The position numbers were made by a program, and so were the translations under genes. Shown piece by piece: positions 53,444 to 61,913 of a stretch of 64,000 bases of DNA. How positions within the stretch are numbered: position 1 is the first letter of the stretch; every line of letters starts with the position of its first letter. The notes beneath the pieces were generated by a model that did not search any database, was not told where the DNA came from, and was given only the letters and a program-made list of their open reading frames with translations. The stretch comes from Croceicoccus sediminis. Lineage in GTDB: Bacteria > Pseudomonadota > Alphaproteobacteria > Sphingomonadales > Sphingomonadaceae. The stretch is taken from assembly GCF_007570835.1 (NCBI RefSeq), contig NZ_SUNC01000003.1, positions 186,001-250,000 on the forward strand, in the 5' to 3' direction.

Positions 53444-54148
53444 ATGTCGAACCGAATCCGACGCCGCCCGTTCCCCGGCCTGCCGCGCCGCAGCACCGTC
53501 GTGGCCGTTCCGGTGCTTTCGCTGATGCTCGCCGCCTGCGCGGCGGAGCGCCCTGCCCCGCCCCGCACGACGACCAGCGCGCCCGTCGCCCGGCCTGTCA
53601 CTTCGAAAGAAGCGCGGATTTGTCGGCGCGAGCTGGCCGAACAGGGTGCCGATTTCGTGCCGCTGAACGACCTGCTGACCGGTGGCGGCTGTTCCAGCAC
53701 CAATGCCGTCACGCTCTATCACCTTGCCGGTGACGCCAGCCGGATCGAGGTTACCAACGCCAAACGCATCGCCTGTCCGCTGTCGCAAACGGTGGCGTCA
53801 TGGGCGCGCTATGGCGTCGACCGCGCGGCGCGCCAGATGCTGGGCAGCGGGATCGTGCGGATAGAGACGTTCGGATCGTACAATTGCCGCAACGTTGCCG
53901 GTTCGTCGCGCCGCTCGGCCCACTCCAACGCCAACGCGCTGGACGTATCGGGTTTCGTACTGGCCGACGGCCGCCGGATCACGGTGAAAGAAGACTGGGA
54001 CGGCGGGACGGAGATGGAACGCCGCTTCCTGCGCGTCGTGCAGGCCAGCGCCTGCAAGCGTTTCGGCACCGTGCTTGGCCCCGAATACAACGCCGCGCAC
54101 GAGGATCACTTCCACCTCGAACTGGGCGAAGGCAGCTTCTGCCGCTAG
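53444..54148 (+). CDS. Extensin-like C-terminal domain lipoprotein (D,D-peptidase fold)
   Basis: A 234-residue exported protein with a lipobox-like LMLAAC near residue 32. After a proline-rich linker, the extensin-like domain shows CPLSQTVASWARYGVD, GSYNCRN, HSNANALDVSGF and a C-terminal EDHFHLELG. The H-x-D and HFH residues are those of metal-dependent D-Ala-D-Ala peptidases, so a role in cell-wall peptide cleavage is likely. Four to six cysteines may form disulphides. It is divergent from serC, so the promoter region is shared. Confidence 0.86.
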   Translation: MSNRIRRRPFPGLPRRSTVVAVPVLSLMLAACAAERPAPPRTTTSAPVARPVTSKEARICRRELAEQGADFVPLNDLLTGGGCSSTNAVTLYHLAGDASRIEVTNAKRIACPLSQTVASWARYGVDRAARQMLGSGIVRIETFGSYNCRNVAGSSRRSAHSNANALDVSGFVLADGRRITVKEDWDGGTEMERRFLRVVQASACKRFGTVLGPEYNAAHEDHFHLELGEGSFCR

Positions 54149-54149
54149 G

Positions 54150-55094
54150 TCAGCAAGGCTCTTCCCAGATGCGCGAATGGTCGTCGGACTGGTTGAGCAT
54201 CACGCACGGTTCGCGGGTAAGGTCCAGCACCAGATTAGCCGACGTCATCGTGATCCGGTCCTTCCCCGAACGGTAGATGGTCGGGCTGCCAGCGAGGATA
54301 TCCGCCAGTTCGGTGCTCGAAAGGCCGGGCATCGAATGTCCGCCCATCAGTTCGCCGCACGCGTTGCGGATTTCCGCAGCATCGGCACCGCCGGTCCGCT
54401 CCAGCCGCCCGTCTTCGGTGTAGCGCGTCTCGACCGAAGCCTCGTCACAACCGGACAAGGCAAGGCTCGTCTCGCCGATGACGACCCTTTGGGCCAGTTC
54501 GGACAGGCCAATGCCGCGAGTTCCTCCGTCCTGCGCCTTCATAAGGCCTTCGGCCCGCCATGGCCCCGCCATCTCGTTCATCGTCGGCAAAGTCTGGAGG
54601 CGGACTTCCTCGACCCTGGCCAGCAACAGTTCACTGTCCGCCGCCCGCATCAGGAGCCTTCCATCGGGCCTGATCTCCATCGTCGGGCTCTTGCGGAAGA
54701 ACGCGAAGTAGGTCGCTTCGCGCTCGTTTTTCTCGGAACCGCAGCTCATCACAGTCTGGGGCTGGGGCCCCGCACCTTTCGGATGATTGAAGCGGCCGTC
54801 CGCGACTTTGCCCGCCGCACCCGACGAGTTGCACTCTAGCCTGAGGCCGACCCCACCATTGAAGGCAAAACTGGCAAAGGCGTAAGGTTGCGGATGGACG
54901 TAGAGGGGCGGCTCGTACCCGTCGAAGGACAGGACCTGCCAGTCGCCCTGAACCTGCGTGACATTGGTAACGGGGATCGGGTCTTCCGGCACCGCGACCG
55001 GCGTTCCGGCCGGTGACGAAGCCGTAGTGTCGGCCGTACCGCAACCGGCCAGAAGACCGGCCACAATCGAGCCGGATATCATGAACAACTTCAT
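54150..55094 (-). CDS. Lipoprotein, META/HslJ-like domains
   Basis: A 314-residue lipoprotein (lipobox LAGC near residue 18). The first half (GDWQVLSFDGYEPPLYVH, ASFAFNGGVGLRLECNSSGA) and the second half (AGPWRAEGLMKAQ, RGIGLSELAQRVVIGETSLALSGCDE) each resemble META/HslJ-type beta domains, suggesting a duplicated or two-domain layout. Cysteines are paired as in these domains. Function unknown, possibly envelope stress. The stop is two bases from that of the extensin-like gene, convergent. Confidence 0.72.
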   Translation of the reverse strand: MKLFMISGSIVAGLLAGCGTADTTASSPAGTPVAVPEDPIPVTNVTQVQGDWQVLSFDGYEPPLYVHPQPYAFASFAFNGGVGLRLECNSSGAAGKVADGRFNHPKGAGPQPQTVMSCGSEKNEREATYFAFFRKSPTMEIRPDGRLLMRAADSELLLARVEEVRLQTLPTMNEMAGPWRAEGLMKAQDGGTRGIGLSELAQRVVIGETSLALSGCDEASVETRYTEDGRLERTGGADAAEIRNACGELMGGHSMPGLSSTELADILAGSPTIYRSGKDRITMTSANLVLDLTREPCVMLNQSDDHSRIWEEPC

Positions 55095-55209
55095 CGTTGC
55101 CTTCCCGCGCCCCGTTTTCATCCATCTCTGGATGCCACGGCCCTTGATCTGCCGGACAGGGTTAATCGTCCTTGAATAGCGCGCCTGTCACCGCTACTCC
55201 GCCGCCGTC

Positions 55210-55310
55210 ATCCGGGGAGTAGCCACCCGCGCCCTATCGCGCGGGCCCGCCGTCGACATACTGGGCCGAGAGGCTCCGGCGCGTGGGGATTGATTCCGGC
55301 GAGACTGCGT
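55210..55310 (+). promoter_or_regulatory. yybP-ykoY manganese riboswitch
   Basis: The leader of the GDT1-family gene has the conserved parts of this Mn2+ riboswitch in order: GGGGAGTAGC (55214-55223), a GC hairpin, CCGTCGACATACTG (55250-55263), a second hairpin, and GGCGAGACTGCG near the end. The match with the consensus around the metal site is good. Regulation of the following metal transporter by Mn2+ is expected. Confidence 0.9.
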
Positions 55311-55388
55311 GACACCGAACCTCCTGTCCGGCCGGGCGGGGGTGCGGTGTTGCTCATGTCTGCTGCGAAGCCCGGCCCGGAGTATCCC

Positions 55389-55961
55389 ATGGAAGCCCTC
55401 TTTACCTCCACCGCCGTCGTCGCGCTTGCCGAGATCGGCGACAAGACGATGCTGCTGGCCATGCTTCTGGCCGCCAAATACCGGCAGCCGGTGCCGATCG
55501 CCTTCGGCATCCTGTTCGCGACGCTGGCGAACCATTTCCTTGCCGCGCTGATCGGAGCGCAGGCCGCGGCATGGTTCGATGGCGAATTGTTCCGCTATCT
55601 CGTCGCGGCGGGCTTCGTCGTCATGGGGCTGTGGACGCTGATCCCCGACAAGTTCGAGGAGGACGACAAGCCGAAGTCGCGCGGCGGAGCCTTCATGACG
55701 ACGCTGATCGCGTTCTTCCTGGTGGAGATCGGGGACAAGACCCAGGTGGCGACCATCGCGTTGGGCGCGCGGTTTTCGGACGCGGTCATGGTCACCATCG
55801 GCACGACGATCGGCATGATGCTGGCCAATGCGCCGGTCCTGTGGCTGGGCGACCGGCTGGCAAACCGCTTGCCGCTGGCGAAGATCCGCATGGCGGCAGC
55901 GTTGTTGTTCGTGATCGTCGGCCTGTGGCTGGCGGCGGAAACTGCCGGGCTTCTGGGCTGA
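55389..55961 (+). CDS. GDT1/TMEM165 (UPF0016) family manganese exporter
   Basis: The 190-residue protein has about six membrane helices in two homologous halves, each with the E-x-G-D-K-T metal motif (AEIGDKTMLLAML near residue 15 and VEIGDKTQVATIAL near 120). Family members export Mn2+ or exchange Mn/Ca for protons. The ATG at 55389 follows GGAG by seven bases; the longer in-frame start overlaps the riboswitch region. The riboswitch upstream supports a manganese role. Confidence 0.93.
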   Translation: MEALFTSTAVVALAEIGDKTMLLAMLLAAKYRQPVPIAFGILFATLANHFLAALIGAQAAAWFDGELFRYLVAAGFVVMGLWTLIPDKFEEDDKPKSRGGAFMTTLIAFFLVEIGDKTQVATIALGARFSDAVMVTIGTTIGMMLANAPVLWLGDRLANRLPLAKIRMAAALLFVIVGLWLAAETAGLLG

Positions 55962-55981
55962 ACCGCGCAAGACAGGGATTT

Positions 55982-56015
55982 GCCCGCCGCAGCATGGGCA
56001 CTAGCTGCGACGGGC
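55982..56015. repeat. Hairpin between convergent genes
   Basis: GCCCG and GCAGC (55982-55993) face GCTGC and CGGGC (56004-56015). It lies between the stops of the GDT1 and FixJ-like genes and may act as a terminator, though no T-run follows on either strand. Confidence 0.5.
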
Positions 56016-56048
56016 CCCCACCAGGTCCCAACCGGACCTTCTGCAGTA

Positions 56049-56666
56049 TCAGTGAAGCCAGTCGCCCATCGACGCTTCGAGGCGAAGTCGCACGGCCTCT
56101 GCCGCGTGGCGGGCGCCCAATTTGTCCATCATGTTGCCGCGGTGGATTTCCACGGTGCGCGGGCTGATATCGAGTTCGCGGGCAATCGCCTTGTTCGAAC
56201 AGCCCTGCGCCAAGCGGTCCAGCACTTCGCGTTCGCGGTTGGACAGCATCGATATGCGGGTCCGCGCGTCCAGCGAACGCTTGCGATATTCGGCCTGGGT
56301 CGCAGCCTCTTTCGAGACACGGGCGATGGCCAGTTCCAGCGCCGCTGGATCGAGCGGCTTGGGCAGATAGTCGAAAGCGCCCGACCGCATGGCAGCGACC
56401 ACGTGATCGATGCAGGGGCGGTTTGCCATCGCGATGACCGGCAGCCAGGCGCCCCGATCGGCCATGGCGTTTATCAATCCGGAAATGCCGCCCGCATCCT
56501 GATCGTCGTGGGCAAGGATGATCCCTTGCCGCGGCATGTGTGAAGTCAGTTCGAAGGCATCGTCGTACACTTCGGCGTGGTGTCCCATATCGAACACGGT
56601 GCGTGCGAACTGCGCGCGGTTGCGCGGATCGATGTCGACGATGTGGATGATGCTGCGCTTTTCCAT
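56049..56666 (-). CDS. FixJ/LuxR-type response regulator with atypical receiver
   Basis: The 205-residue protein has an N-terminal receiver-like domain and a C-terminal LuxR helix-turn-helix (SNREREVLDRLAQGCSNKAIARELDISPRTVEIHRGNMMDKL). In the receiver the acidic pair is IVDIDP, and the segment that normally carries the phosphoacceptor Asp (LLDVRMPG) reads ILAHDDQDAGG, so the usual Asp is displaced or absent; the later Lys of the FDYLPKPLD loop is kept. It may be controlled without phosphorylation. It lies beside the Anbu cluster, with a small hairpin between. Confidence 0.85.
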   Translation of the reverse strand: MEKRSIIHIVDIDPRNRAQFARTVFDMGHHAEVYDDAFELTSHMPRQGIILAHDDQDAGGISGLINAMADRGAWLPVIAMANRPCIDHVVAAMRSGAFDYLPKPLDPAALELAIARVSKEAATQAEYRKRSLDARTRISMLSNREREVLDRLAQGCSNKAIARELDISPRTVEIHRGNMMDKLGARHAAEAVRLRLEASMGDWLH

Positions 56667-56753
56667 GACCGGGACGATGCCCCGGAAAACTGCGTAAGCG
56701 CCATTAAGGACGATTCCGAAACGGTTCTAACACTGTTGTTAACCCTTTGAAAC

Positions 56754-56780
56754 GGCGGCAATCCTGACAAGAATGCCGCC
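56754..56780 (-). repeat. Hairpin at the end of the Anbu cluster
   Basis: GGCGGCA (56754-56760) is complementary to TGCCGCC (56774-56780), 39 bases after the Anbu stop on the minus strand. A weak GTTTC follows, so it could be a weak terminator for the cluster or part of the FixJ-like promoter region. Confidence 0.5.
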
Positions 56781-56818
56781 ATTTTGGATACAAGGCGCAA
56801 CAGCCTTTACCGTTTACC

Positions 56819-57577
56819 TCAATCCTGGGTGTCGGTCTGGTCCAGCGAATAGGACGGCAGTGAATGGAACGCGGTGCGCAGCGCCTCGCTCCACCCGGTC
56901 GAGATCGACTGGAAGAACGGATCGCTGGCATGGATGCGCCGCTCATGAAGCGGTTCGAAATTGTCCCGCTCGATCACCATGAGGTCGAGCGGCATGCCCA
57001 CCGACAGGTTCGCCGCCAGCGTCGAATCCATCGACACCATGAGCAGCTTGACCGCGTCCTCGAAATCCATCTCGCGATTGTAGGCGCGGATAATTATCGG
57101 GCGGCCGTATTTCGTCTCGCCGATCTGGAAGAAGGGGGTGTCCATCGACGCTTCGATGAAATTGCCTTCGGGGTAGATCAGGAACAGGCGCGGTTCCATC
57201 CCGGCGATCTGGCCGGCGACGATGATCGAAGCGGTGAACTTGGGCCCGCCCGACATGTGATCGTTCGATTCCTGCCGCTTGCGGATCGTTTCCGACAGCA
57301 GTTCGCCGATCATCGATGCAACGCGGAACATGGTGGGAGCGCGCAGGATCGAAGGCTCACGGTCCTCCGGCGCCTTGGTGCGTTCCTCCAGCAGGCTGAT
57401 GACCGCCTGCGTGGTGGCCAGGTTGCCCGCCGTCATCACCGCGATCACCCGATCGCCCGGAACGGACCAGCTGTGCATCTTGCGGAAGACGGAGATGTTG
57501 TCGACGCCCGAATTGGTGCGGGTGTCGCTCATCAGCACCAGCCCCTTGTCCAGCATCATGCCGACGCAATAGGTCAA
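56819..57577 (-). CDS. Anbu-type proteasome homologue (N-terminal nucleophile hydrolase)
   Basis: The protein is 252 residues from a TTG start at 57577. Initiation there gives Met-Thr-Tyr-Cys; removal of Met would expose Thr1, as in Anbu and proteasome beta subunits. From Thr1, Asp17, Arg19 and Lys32 stand in the places of the Ntn catalytic set (SDTRTNSGVDN). GGDNPxx-type proteasome regions follow (VAGQIAGMEPRLFLIYPEGNFIEA, GETKYGRPIIIR). AAGGGA lies upstream of the TTG; a longer ATG start at 57616 would block the nucleophile. It belongs to a five-gene cluster with transglutaminase, alpha-E and ATP-grasp genes. Confidence 0.9.
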   Translation of the reverse strand: MTYCVGMMLDKGLVLMSDTRTNSGVDNISVFRKMHSWSVPGDRVIAVMTAGNLATTQAVISLLEERTKAPEDREPSILRAPTMFRVASMIGELLSETIRKRQESNDHMSGGPKFTASIIVAGQIAGMEPRLFLIYPEGNFIEASMDTPFFQIGETKYGRPIIIRAYNREMDFEDAVKLLMVSMDSTLAANLSVGMPLDLMVIERDNFEPLHERRIHASDPFFQSISTGWSEALRTAFHSLPSYSLDQTDTQD

Positions 57578-57661
57578 GAATTTCGTCCCTTCATACCCTG
57601 TCCGGGCGGCGTGCATTGGGTCGCATCACCGCCAATTCGCCTCGCTTAGCGCAAGTGAGGC

Positions 57662-58474
57662 CTATTGTTCCACCTTCTGCTGCGAAACTTCGAGTTCCAC
57701 GCTCAACCTGTCGCCGGTTCCGCCGAAACTGATGCCGGTGATCGGCGCGGCTTCGGAATAGTCCTTGCCCGTGGCGACGCGGACATAGCAGGCATCGGGA
57801 CTGATCCCGTTGGAAATGTCGAAGCCGACCCAGCCCAGGTCCTTGATGAACGCCTCTGCCCATGCGTGCCCCGCCTCTTGCATGACGCGGTCTTCCATCA
57901 TCAAATATCCCGACACGTAGCGCGCCGGAATGCCGAGATGGCGGGCACAGCCGATGAAGATGTGCGCATGATCCTGGCAAACGCCGTGGCCGGCAGCGGC
58001 CGCTTCTTCCGCCGTCGTCTCGCTCGTCGTGCGGCCGGCTTCGTAACGCACCTTGTCGAGGACCCTTGCGGACAGCTCATGCAACATGCCCAGCCGGTCG
58101 TCGCTGTCGGCAAGGCCGGAGGTGATCGCCTTCATCACGCTGCCCGGCTTCGTCATCTTCGACTGTCCGGCGAAGTGCCAGATCGGCAAGTGACCGGCAT
58201 GGCGGCCGATGATGCCGGCATTGTCGTCGGTATCGACCAGTCCCTTGCATTCGATCGTGACGTGGCGGACGCCGGGTTCGACAGCCACCAGCGTCGTCGT
58301 GTTGCAGTTGTGGTCCTCGTATTCCAGCTCGCGTTCCGCCCCGTCCATCTCCATCGACCATTCCATGACGGACTGGCCGCTCGTGCTCTTGGGCGTAAGC
58401 CGCAGGCGTTGCAGGGCGTGAACGACCGGCTCTTCAAAATCGTACCGGGTGCGATGGGTTATTGCGATGCGCAT
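57662..58474 (-). CDS. Transglutaminase-like protein of the Anbu cluster
   Basis: The 270-residue protein has an N-terminal beta domain (RIAITHRTRYDFEEPV) and a transglutaminase core with the catalytic Cys in GHGVCQDHAHIF, His in EAGHAWAEAF and Asp in GFDISNGISPD. It lacks a signal peptide, so it is cytosolic. Transglutaminase-like enzymes of this group are thought to cleave or join amide bonds, possibly together with the neighbouring ATP-grasp ligase. The start is 12 bases after the alpha-E stop, within the same operon. Confidence 0.92.
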   Translation of the reverse strand: MRIAITHRTRYDFEEPVVHALQRLRLTPKSTSGQSVMEWSMEMDGAERELEYEDHNCNTTTLVAVEPGVRHVTIECKGLVDTDDNAGIIGRHAGHLPIWHFAGQSKMTKPGSVMKAITSGLADSDDRLGMLHELSARVLDKVRYEAGRTTSETTAEEAAAAGHGVCQDHAHIFIGCARHLGIPARYVSGYLMMEDRVMQEAGHAWAEAFIKDLGWVGFDISNGISPDACYVRVATGKDYSEAAPITGISFGGTGDRLSVELEVSQQKVEQ

Positions 58475-58486
58475 GGGCAGCTCCGG

Positions 58487-59437
58487 TCAGTCGGTAAAGC
58501 GGTAGTCGGTTTCGACGGCGCGGGCGATGTCGTTGTTACAGGCGATGAAGTCGCTCAGAAACTCGTGCAGCCCCTTGTCGATGACGAGGTCGATGTTCTT
58601 GTCCTGCAGCTTGAGATCGGCATTGCGCATGACTTCGTGCGCGTGGACCTCTTCGCCATATTGCAAGGCAAGGCTTTGCAGGTTCGAACGGATCTTCGAA
58701 TAACAGAACGCCAGCGAACGCGGGAAACGCCCGTCGAGGATCAGGAAATCGGCAATGCCGCGCGCGTCCAACTGTCCTGCATTCAGCCAGCGATAGGCCC
58801 TTTCGGCGCCCAGCGACCGCAGGATCGTTTCCCACTGCACGTTGTCGAGGCTGGACCCGACGTAGGACAGCGATGGGAGCAGGACGTAATACTTCACGTC
58901 GAGGATGCGGGCCGTATTGTCGGCGCGTTCGATGAAGCTGCCGATACGAGCGAAGTTGTAGATGTCGTTACGCAGCATCGACCCGTAGATCGCCCCGCGA
59001 ACGAGCGTGGATTCGCGCTTCACGGTGTTGATGGCGTCGGCAAGGCCGGACTGGTTCACGGGCCGGGCGAGGAGGTCGTTGAGCTGCAGGTAGCTGCCGT
59101 TCACCGCCTCCCAGACCTCGCTGGTGATCACGTTGCGGGCCGAACGCGCGTTCGTGCGGACCGCCCCGATCAGCGAGCGGATCGAATTGAAATTGTTGCG
59201 ATCGCGCAGGATGTGGTTCCAGACCTGGATACCGGCATAAGTCCCGTGCTGTTCCTGGTAGCTGTCGCGCATTCCCGCAGTCTCGATGACCGAGCGCCAT
59301 TCTTCCTCGGCAGTGAGATGATCGCGGGTTAGCGCCATGCGGAAACCGGTATCGAGCAGGCGGGCAAGGTTCTCCGCCCGCTCGAGATAGCGGAACATCC
59401 AGAATACGGCGTTGGCTGAGCGTCCGAGCATCGTCAT
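58487..59437 (-). CDS. Alpha-E domain-containing protein
   Basis: A 316-residue all-helical protein beginning MTMLGRSANAVFWMFRYLERAENLARLLD, the standard opening of alpha-E proteins. Further conserved pieces are IGSFIERADNTARILDVKYYVLLP and FPRSLAFCYSKIRSNL. Function is unknown; it is typically found with permuted ATP-grasp and transglutaminase proteins. Its ATG overlaps the stop of the ATP-grasp gene by one base (TAATG), so the two are coupled. Confidence 0.93.
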   Translation of the reverse strand: MTMLGRSANAVFWMFRYLERAENLARLLDTGFRMALTRDHLTAEEEWRSVIETAGMRDSYQEQHGTYAGIQVWNHILRDRNNFNSIRSLIGAVRTNARSARNVITSEVWEAVNGSYLQLNDLLARPVNQSGLADAINTVKRESTLVRGAIYGSMLRNDIYNFARIGSFIERADNTARILDVKYYVLLPSLSYVGSSLDNVQWETILRSLGAERAYRWLNAGQLDARGIADFLILDGRFPRSLAFCYSKIRSNLQSLALQYGEEVHAHEVMRNADLKLQDKNIDLVIDKGLHEFLSDFIACNNDIARAVETDYRFTD

Positions 59438-60867
59438 TACTCCTCCAGCACCCAGCTGTCCTTGGTCCCGCCACCCTGGCTTGAATTGACCACCAGGCTG
59501 CCGCTTTTCAGCGCCACGCGGGTCAGGCCGCCGGGGGTGATCTCGATGCCGTTGGGGCTCATCAACACGAAGGGACGCAAGTCGACATGGCGCGGGGCGA
59601 GACCTTTCTTGGTGAGGATCGGTACGGTTGAAAGCGAGAGCGTGGGCTGCGCGATGTAATTGTGCGGATTGGCCTTCAGCTTCTCGGTGAACCTGGCGAT
59701 TTCGCGCTTGGATGACGTCGGCCCGATCAACATGCCATAGCCGCCCGATCCGTGCACTTCCTTCACGACCAGGTCTGCAATGTTGTCGAGGACGTACTTC
59801 AGCGCGTCCTCTTCCATGCAGCGATAGGTCTCCACGTTGGGAAGCAACGGTTTCTCGCCCGTGTAGAATTCGACGATTTCCGGCATGAAGGAATAGAGCG
59901 CCTTGTCGTCGGCGATGCCGGTGCCCGGCGCATTGGCGATCGTGATGCCGCCCGCGCGATAGACGTCCATGATGCCGGGCACGCCCAGCATGGAATCGGC
60001 GCGGAAGGTCAGCGGATCGAGGTAATCGTCGTCGACGCGGCGATAGAGGACGTCGACCGGCTTGAACCCGCGCGTCGTGCGCATCTGGACGCGGCCGCCG
60101 ATCACGCGAAGGTCCGATGCCTCCACCAGTTCGGCGCCCATCTGATCGGCCAGGAACGAATGTTCGTAATAGGCCGAATTGTAGATACCCGGCGTCAGCA
60201 CCGCGACGACGGGGCGCCCTTCGCAAGCCGGCGGAGCGCAGGCGGCGAGGCTGCGGGCAAGGCGGCGCGGATAGTTCGATACCGGTGCGACTTTCACCCG
60301 CGTGAAAAGTTCGGGGAACATCGCCATCATCGTCTCGCGGTTTTCCAGCATGTAGGAAACGCCGCTGGGCGTGCGGGCATTGTCTTCCAGTACGTGGAAG
60401 TCGTTCGGCCCCGTGCGGACAAGGTCGATGCCGGTGATGTGGGTATAGACGCCGCCGGGCGGGGTGAACCCGCTCATGTGCGGAAGATATGCCTCGTTTC
60501 CGCGCAGAAGCCATTCGGGCACGCGGCCCGCCTTGATGATTTCCTGCCGGTGGTAAAGGTCGTGAAGGAACGCGTTCAGCGCCCTGACGCGCTGTTCGAT
60601 CCCGCGCGACAGGCGGCGCCATTCCTGCGCGGTGACGATGCGGGGCACCGGGTCGAACGGGATCAGCCGTTCTTCGGCATCGTCTTGGCCATAGACGTTG
60701 AAGGTAATGCCGGTCTTGCGGAAAAAGGCCTCCGCCTCCTGGTGCTTGCGCTTCAGTCCCTGCGGGTCCTGTTCGTCAAACCACTGTCGGTATCCTTCGT
60801 AGGCAGCGCGTACCCCCCCTTCGGCGTCGATCATCTCGTCGAAAGTGTCGGGGCGCTGTCCGCTCAT
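59437..60867 (-). CDS. Circularly permuted ATP-grasp protein
   Basis: The 476-residue protein matches the circularly permuted ATP-grasp type-2 family (COG2308-like). It shows FFRKTGITFNVYG, GFTPPGGVYTHITGIDLVR, LEDNARTPSGVSYMLENRE and a C-terminal VKEVHGSGGYGMLIGP for nucleotide binding. ATP-grasp enzymes form amide or peptide bonds from a carboxylate and an amine, which suggests a peptide-ligase activity with unknown substrates. Its ATG overlaps the stop of the upstream hydrolase (ATGA). Confidence 0.94.
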   Translation of the reverse strand: MSGQRPDTFDEMIDAEGGVRAAYEGYRQWFDEQDPQGLKRKHQEAEAFFRKTGITFNVYGQDDAEERLIPFDPVPRIVTAQEWRRLSRGIEQRVRALNAFLHDLYHRQEIIKAGRVPEWLLRGNEAYLPHMSGFTPPGGVYTHITGIDLVRTGPNDFHVLEDNARTPSGVSYMLENRETMMAMFPELFTRVKVAPVSNYPRRLARSLAACAPPACEGRPVVAVLTPGIYNSAYYEHSFLADQMGAELVEASDLRVIGGRVQMRTTRGFKPVDVLYRRVDDDYLDPLTFRADSMLGVPGIMDVYRAGGITIANAPGTGIADDKALYSFMPEIVEFYTGEKPLLPNVETYRCMEEDALKYVLDNIADLVVKEVHGSGGYGMLIGPTSSKREIARFTEKLKANPHNYIAQPTLSLSTVPILTKKGLAPRHVDLRPFVLMSPNGIEITPGGLTRVALKSGSLVVNSSQGGGTKDSWVLEE

Positions 60868-61796
60868 GCCTGTTCCGTCTGTTGAGTTTGGGGATTGTCG
60901 AGATCGCAAGGTGGATCGGCCAGCACGCGGGCCACGGCTTCTATCGCGGCGGGATGCCACGCAAAGCCCATGTGCGTGCAGCGCACCGATAACGAAAGGT
61001 CGCGTTCGCCGGGCCGTCCGCAGGCGCAGTGGCGATGGACGATACCGTCCTGCGCGCTCCACAACGCCACCGTCGGCACGGCGGGTTTGGCCGCGATATC
61101 CTCGCCCACCGGCGGTTCGTCGACCGGATGGCCGACCAGCCAGTGATAGATGCGCCACGCGTTGTTGCCGTGCATGTCGCCGGAAAAGGGCGAGCCCATC
61201 GTCACGACCATTTCGACGTGATCGGGAAGCCGCTTTGCCGCCTCACGCGCGAAGACGCCGCCAAGGCTCCACCCGATCAGCGTGATCTTGCGCCCCTCGG
61301 CGCGGGACACGCGCTCAATCCGGGAGAGCAGACGGTCGAACCTGTCTTCCGTCGCCCCCAGGTTCCAGCCAAGGCCCCAATCGGTAACCGAATGCCCCGC
61401 CTTGTCCAGCGCGGACCGCATGGCTGCCATGCGCCAGGGGTGCGAACCGAAACCGGGCAGGAGCATGACCGAACGGGGCCGCTCCACCGCCGCGATGCGC
61501 GGCTTTCCGTGGATCGCGGAATAGAGATGCGGGAACGCCAGCGAGGCGAATTCGGAAATCAGCAGCCGCGAGGGCGGCGTCGATACCCCTTCGGGCTGCG
61601 GACGCGAAGCCAGCGAATGGCGGCGGCGAAATTCGGAAATGATGAGACTGAAGCCACGGCCCGGCTTTCGCGGGGTGGGCAAATCGCGCGAGGCGACAGG
61701 CTTTTTCTGATCGTCTGCGTGCGGCAGGCGGGTTTCGACCGCGGCACTGCTGCCGCGTTTCGAAACCTTGCTGTCCTGCGTGGTCGCCATGGTCAT
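60864..61796 (-). CDS. Alpha/beta hydrolase linked to the Anbu cluster
   Basis: A 310-residue protein with a charged 60-residue N-terminal part, then a hydrolase core: SVMLLPGFGSHPWRMAAM (oxyanion region), nucleophile elbow LIGWSLGGVFAREAA (GxSxG), and a C-terminal His region in CTHMGFAWHP. It has no signal peptide. It is the first gene of the cluster and overlaps the ATP-grasp start, so co-expression is likely. ATG 61796 is used; another start two codons on is possible. Substrate unknown. Confidence 0.8.
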   Translation of the reverse strand: MTMATTQDSKVSKRGSSAAVETRLPHADDQKKPVASRDLPTPRKPGRGFSLIISEFRRRHSLASRPQPEGVSTPPSRLLISEFASLAFPHLYSAIHGKPRIAAVERPRSVMLLPGFGSHPWRMAAMRSALDKAGHSVTDWGLGWNLGATEDRFDRLLSRIERVSRAEGRKITLIGWSLGGVFAREAAKRLPDHVEMVVTMGSPFSGDMHGNNAWRIYHWLVGHPVDEPPVGEDIAAKPAVPTVALWSAQDGIVHRHCACGRPGERDLSLSVRCTHMGFAWHPAAIEAVARVLADPPCDLDNPQTQQTEQA

Positions 61797-61913
61797 CCCG
61801 CTTGTCTTAGCAAAAGCTTTCGCAGGTGCAAAATGATTGAACCGCAATTGCGAAGAAGCCGCCCTTCCCTCTCCCAACGCGTCGGACCGGCAGGAGTTTC
61901 CGCCTTTCCCGGA

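Noticed and set aside
55290-55388. Longer N-terminus for the GDT1-family protein
   Set aside because: In-frame codons from 55290 overlap the riboswitch and are not similar to the family, which starts near the first EIGDKT helix.
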